From M3007 sp044350425 (GTDB lineage: Bacteria; Bacteroidota; Bacteroidia; Chitinophagales; Saprospiraceae), in assembly GCA_044350425.1 (NCBI GenBank), contig JBILHS010000015.1, positions 4,004 to 68,003 of the forward strand: a DNA stretch of 64,000 nucleotides, written 5' to 3'. Of the stretch, positions 60,289-64,000 are shown piece by piece. Both the position numbers and the translations under genes were made by a program. The stretch's first letter is position 1. Every line of letters begins with the position of its first letter. Under the pieces are notes generated by a model. The model saw only the letters and a list, made by a program, of their open reading frames with translations. It was not told the origin of the DNA and did no database searches.

Positions 60289-61930
60289 TCTGAAACTCTG
60301 GCGAATACATGATGTGATGGATGAGTCGTTCCAGCGGGATCTTCACTTCGGTCTGGTTGTTGGTGGACAAATAATTTTGCCATTCATACGTCCAGTCTTC
60401 AGGAGGCAATCCATCCAGGAAGATCTGTTCATAAAAGTAGTCGAAACGATCATCGTCGACTTCCAGGGGCAATAGATAATCGAGCAGGTCCTTCACCAGA
60501 TAATAGGGGTTGGAAGGATCCAGCGAAATGCCGCTGTTTTTGATCCAGGGTACAATATCCAGTTTGATGCCAATACTGGTATTTACAGAACCCCCTATGA
60601 CGCGTTTGCCTGTCAGCAGCATCTGTGAGAGTTTATAACGGGCTATGATGGAAGTAGAGCTAAACCAGTTTCGGGTATACTCCGGCCCTGCATGGTAGGC
60701 CGGGTAACCAGCTACATCGGCGGGGTAAAACAAGTTTAGATTGGCCAGACCCAACATGCGGGTGTAAACGCCTGAATAGTAAAAGGTGATGTAGTGCTTC
60801 TCATTCTCAGTGGCAGGATTCGGGATCGTGATGCCAAAGAATGCAATGGATTGAAGGGCTGCATCAAGTGGCGAACGGATCATCCCTCCAATAATTTCAT
60901 CCGCATTGACCGAGTCATCCATGTCATAAAAATGCTGACTTTTCAGCAATTTACGCAGCATGGGCACCATTTCGTAGTTGCTGTTGCGCAGCGTATCGGC
61001 CAGAGGTTCTATGATATCCTGTTCAATTTCAGGGGTAATGTTTGTATGCACAAAGTAGCGGTAAATGCGGCGCACCAGATTTCGGGCGGTCTCTGGCTGT
61101 GCAAAGACCAGATTCATCAGTGCATCCAGTTCTGTGTACATCAAGGCAGCACTGGTGGCGCCGGGAATAACAGCGTTTTGGAATTTACTGCTGAATGGTT
61201 TACTCCCGGTGTCGTGGCGGTTAAAAGTAGCCGTACCTCGCGGAATATTTGTTTCAGGATCTGGCCCAGTTCTGTTGGGCAGGGCACGCCAGCCGGTAAA
61301 TACTCTTGCGGCTTGCGCAATATCATCTTCTGTATAGTTCGTATAGTCCTCTGGTCCGATTTGCGGGCCTTTGCCTATGGTAAACAACTCAAAAAACTCA
61401 CGGGCAAAATTCTCGTTGGGTGCAGCTTTTTGATTTTGATGGCCATTCAGGTAATACAACATGTTGTTGTCTGCCACCATTTTGGTAACCAGCTTTTTGA
61501 AATTCCCCAGACATCCCCAGCGCAACAGGGTCAGGTAGTCGAAGAAAGTAGCATGATTGTAGGTAGTAATATTAGTGGCGAGGTACTGATGAAAAAAGAA
61601 GGTCATTTTATGGCCAATGCCCGTGTCCTCCATGGCTTCATTCAGCCACCAGCCGATGACCCGCTGCTGGCGCGGGGTCTCATAGGCGGAGTCCAGCACC
61701 ACAGGGGGAAGCAACCAGGTACTCTCCACTTCGGCTGTCCCTGGAATGTCATACGATGGCTGGGCATTTTTTTGCGTCTTGAGCACCAGGAGGTCGGTCA
61801 TGGCCTGGTCAACGGTCATCGCCGCCAATTGATCCACACGTTGCTTCGTGTACCGAAAAGAAGTGCGTCGCAGGAGGTGCGCAGCACGATGCTTACCCAA
61901 GGCACCCTGATAGGGCGTAAGAGAGGCCAT
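60281..61930 (-). CDS. DUF1800 domain protein
   Basis: A 549-residue protein of the DUF1800 family. Typical segments are KHRAAHLLRRTSFRYT near the N terminus, MTFFFHQYLATNI, NFAREFFELFTIGKG and DDIAQAARVFTGWRAL, plus FNRHDTGSKPFSSK. In many bacteria DUF1800 genes are paired with DUF1501 genes and encode exported proteins of unknown role; here no DUF1501 gene and no obvious signal peptide is seen. It follows fadD on the minus strand with an 89-base gap. Confidence 0.85.
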   Translation of the reverse strand: MASLTPYQGALGKHRAAHLLRRTSFRYTKQRVDQLAAMTVDQAMTDLLVLKTQKNAQPSYDIPGTAEVESTWLLPPVVLDSAYETPRQQRVIGWWLNEAMEDTGIGHKMTFFFHQYLATNITTYNHATFFDYLTLLRWGCLGNFKKLVTKMVADNNMLYYLNGHQNQKAAPNENFAREFFELFTIGKGPQIGPEDYTNYTEDDIAQAARVFTGWRALPNRTGPDPETNIPRGTATFNRHDTGSKPFSSKFQNAVIPGATSAALMYTELDALMNLVFAQPETARNLVRRIYRYFVHTNITPEIEQDIIEPLADTLRNSNYEMVPMLRKLLKSQHFYDMDDSVNADEIIGGMIRSPLDAALQSIAFFGITIPNPATENEKHYITFYYSGVYTRMLGLANLNLFYPADVAGYPAYHAGPEYTRNWFSSTSIIARYKLSQMLLTGKRVIGGSVNTSIGIKLDIVPWIKNSGISLDPSNPYYLVKDLLDYLLPLEVDDDRFDYFYEQIFLDGLPPEDWTYEWQNYLSTNNQTEVKIPLERLIHHIMYSPEFQTF

Positions 61931-62019
61931 ATTTGTTGCGTTTGTGGACTTTTGGGTTTTTTATTGGTTGGATCAGTCTAAGTGGCGCAGATAAGTTTGC
62001 AGAAAATCCATCAGCTGTC

Positions 62020-63690
62020 CTATTTTTTTTCCCGCAGTTCCCGTCTCAAAATTTTGCCCACATTTGTTTTGGGCAATTCCGTACGAAACTCCACGTGCTT
62101 AGGCACTTTATAATTGGTCAGGTTTTCGCGGCAATGGGCGATCACCTCTTCCGCAGTCAGTGATGGATCTTTTTTGACGATAAATACTTTTACAATTTCC
62201 CCTGACTTCTCGTCAGCAATACCCAAAGCAGCAGATTCCAGTACTTTGGGGTGCATGGCCAACACATCTTCTATTTCATTGGGATACACGTTGAAGCCGG
62301 ATACCAGGATCATGTCTTTTTTCCGGTCTACGATCTGGAAAAAACCATCCGGATGCATGAAGCCCATGTCTCCGGTGTATAGCCAGCCATCTTTGACCGT
62401 CTCGGCAGTTGCATCCGGGCGTTGCCAGTAACCCTTCATGATCTGTGGACCACGGGCTACGATCTCTCCTACATGCTCAGGACCGGGTGGAAGCGGATCG
62501 CCCTGATCGTCTACAATGCGCACATCTGTGCTGGGTACGGGCATTCCAATGGTTCCCATCCGCATGGTGTTGTCTACCGGGTTTACGGTCAATACCGGAC
62601 TACTTTCCGTCATCCCATAACCTTCGATCAGTGGCGTGCCGGTCATTTGCTGCCAGCGTTCTGCCACGGCGCGTTGTACTGCCATGGCGCCGCCCACACT
62701 GATTCTGAGCGAGCTGAAATCAAGCGTTGCAAAACTCGGTTGGTTCATCAAGCCGTTGAAAAGTGTATTCACCCCCGGCACAATATTCGGCTGGTGCTTG
62801 CGCCATTCTTTGATGAGTGCCGGAAGGTCTCTGGCGTTGACGATCAAGATATTACATGCGCCAACACTCATAAATGCCAGACAATTCACCGTAAATGAAA
62901 AGATATGGTACAAAGGAAGCGCACAAAGGCTTCTGGGCAACTCCCCTTCACTGCCCTTCAAAACAGGCATCAACCAGGCGCGGATCTGCATCATATTTGC
63001 CAAAAGGTTGCGATTGGTCAACATGGTGCCTTTTGAAACCCCGGTGGTTCCGCCGGTATATTGCAGGGCAATGGTATCCTCCGGTCCGCTCTGAAATGGA
63101 GGAATAGAAAACTTCTGACCTTGTTTGACGGCATCCAGAAAGCAAACCGTGTTGGGGAGGCTGTATTTGGGCACCATCTTTTTGATTCGACGCACCACGA
63201 AGTTGACGATCATCCCTTTCAGTCCCAGCATCTCACCAATGGAAGTCAGAATAACCGTTTTGATCTCTGTTTCTGCGATGATCTGCTCCAGGTTGGCTGC
63301 AAAATTCTCTGCGATCAGAATGGCTTTCACACCCGAATCTGCAAACTGATGCTTCATTTCACGCGGGGTGTAGAGCGGATTGGTATTCACCAGGATCAGC
63401 CCTGCGCGCAAAACGCCAAACATGGCAATAGGATATTGCATCAGGTTTGGCATCATCAGTGCCACACGGTCGCCCGGTTCCAGGCCCCGGGAGCAGAGAT
63501 AAGCACCAAAAGCCAGGCTTTTTTCATCCAGCTCACGGAAGGTCATGGTTTTACCCATGAAGATGAAAGCTGGTTGATCAGCATATTTTCGGAAAGACTC
63601 TTCCACCATGTCAATGACACGGTTGTATTGAGCAGGATCGATGTTGACGGGAATACCCGCAGGATAATGTTGTAGCCAAGGTTTTTCCAT
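62020..63690 (-). CDS. fadD: Long-chain fatty acid-CoA ligase FadD
   Basis: A 556-residue adenylate-forming enzyme activating fatty acids to acyl-CoA. The ATP-binding P-loop is QYTGGTTGVSKGTMLTN (~residues 214-230), with EGYGMTESSPVL in the middle. The FACS signature region is DGWLYTGDMGFMHPDGFFQIVDRKKDMI followed by VSGFNVYPNEIEDVLA, and the C-terminal catalytic Lys is in PKTNVGKILRREL. It is cytoplasmic or membrane associated. The SDR gene at 58215 may act in the same pathway. Confidence 0.93.
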   Translation of the reverse strand: MEKPWLQHYPAGIPVNIDPAQYNRVIDMVEESFRKYADQPAFIFMGKTMTFRELDEKSLAFGAYLCSRGLEPGDRVALMMPNLMQYPIAMFGVLRAGLILVNTNPLYTPREMKHQFADSGVKAILIAENFAANLEQIIAETEIKTVILTSIGEMLGLKGMIVNFVVRRIKKMVPKYSLPNTVCFLDAVKQGQKFSIPPFQSGPEDTIALQYTGGTTGVSKGTMLTNRNLLANMMQIRAWLMPVLKGSEGELPRSLCALPLYHIFSFTVNCLAFMSVGACNILIVNARDLPALIKEWRKHQPNIVPGVNTLFNGLMNQPSFATLDFSSLRISVGGAMAVQRAVAERWQQMTGTPLIEGYGMTESSPVLTVNPVDNTMRMGTIGMPVPSTDVRIVDDQGDPLPPGPEHVGEIVARGPQIMKGYWQRPDATAETVKDGWLYTGDMGFMHPDGFFQIVDRKKDMILVSGFNVYPNEIEDVLAMHPKVLESAALGIADEKSGEIVKVFIVKKDPSLTAEEVIAHCRENLTNYKVPKHVEFRTELPKTNVGKILRRELREKK

Positions 63691-64000
63691 ATCAAGCTGG
63701 ATTGTTTTTTCCGGTGTAATATTTTGAAAAAAAAATTAGAAAGGGTACACATTTTCCGGTGAAGAAACCGGGTTTAGTTCTTTGATATATCGGAAAAGAA
63801 AAATGGAGGAAAAATTTGTGTTTCTCACGCATAAATCCCCCCTTCCATGCGCCGAAGCGCCCACAAAGATATACTCAATTTTTTGCAACAGGTTAGGGAA
63901 CAACGGGTTGTTTGTGGTGCGGACATCCTCGGATCGCCTCATTGATTTTAATGGCGAGGTAGCCCGATTTGATACGATGCGAACCACCCGCAGTATTTGT
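63691..64000. other. Right-edge region without a supported gene
   Basis: About 310 bases upstream of fadD to the window end. An open frame of 84 codons on the minus strand (63736-63987) and short ones on the plus strand exist, but none resembles a known protein. A frame entering from the right edge on the minus strand ends at 63893 (...SGYLAIKINEAIR...) and could be the C terminus of a gene outside the window; this is uncertain. Confidence 0.3.

Noticed and set aside
60794..61981. 395-codon plus-strand open frame
   Set aside because: Antisense to the DUF1800 gene, which has clear family motifs; the plus frame has none.
63736..63987. 84-codon minus-strand frame at the right edge
   Set aside because: No resemblance to a known protein and starts with GTG near the edge; composition is like the flanking non-coding DNA.

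Overview
The window looks like a chromosomal segment of a member of the Bacteroidota, probably Saprospiria-like (Haliscomenobacter/Lewinella type). This rests on gene content: a SusC/SusD pair, several very large secreted proteins with C-terminal type IX secretion (T9SS) sorting tails, LamG/FN3 surface proteins, DUF3078 and DUF1800 proteins, a bifunctional MoaC/MogA fusion, and promoter elements of the TAnnTTTG type. The genus is an inference; no rRNA is present.

Layout. 1-5543: divergent secreted proteins, namely a >1,025-residue beta-propeller-like protein cut by the left edge, a collagen-like/tail-fibre-like protein and a small T9SS protein. 5898-12850: a molybdenum cofactor cluster moaA, moeA, a TauE-type permease, a HAD phosphatase, moaD, moeB-rhodanese, moaE and moaC-mogA; mobA and Mo uptake genes are not here. 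12913-33649: a polysaccharide-utilisation-type locus with a divergent AraC regulator, SusC, SusD, an OmpA protein, two giant secreted proteins, a GH130 enzyme, an MFS transporter, a Gfo/Idh/MocA oxidoreductase and a lipoprotein. The lipoprotein is homologous to the first ~530 residues of one giant protein; I do not recognise this shared domain. The locus carries palindromic REP-like repeats and a REP-associated Y1 transposase.

33659-41400: metX, an orphan DUF433 gene, metZ, osmC, PEP carboxylase, then a divergent Rrf2 regulator/1-Cys peroxiredoxin pair with a clear palindromic operator candidate, and pyrophosphatase. 41492-49790: psuG, tRNA-Asn followed by a frameshifted GIY-YIG gene, a PfkB kinase, a flippase-like membrane protein, a TPR protein, pheS and a FucP-type sugar transporter. 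49912-52529: a defence-like islet with a NACHT NTPase and a DUF433/DUF5615 (VapB45/VapC45-like) pair. 52579-58126: a zinc phospholipase-like protein, a CapA-like protein, and a radical SAM protein of the MJ0619/Tes type followed by two small membrane proteins and an Lgt-like protein, a candidate lipid-modification module. 58215-63690: an SDR protein, DUF3078, DUF1800 and FadD.

The most distinctive feature of the DNA is the density and variety of non-coding repeats fitted tightly against gene ends: 14-bp and ~12-bp tandem arrays touching start codons, simple-sequence tracts touching stop codons, REP palindromes (one lying inside a reading frame), and several long hairpin elements. All functions are read from sequence motifs by eye; no searches were run.
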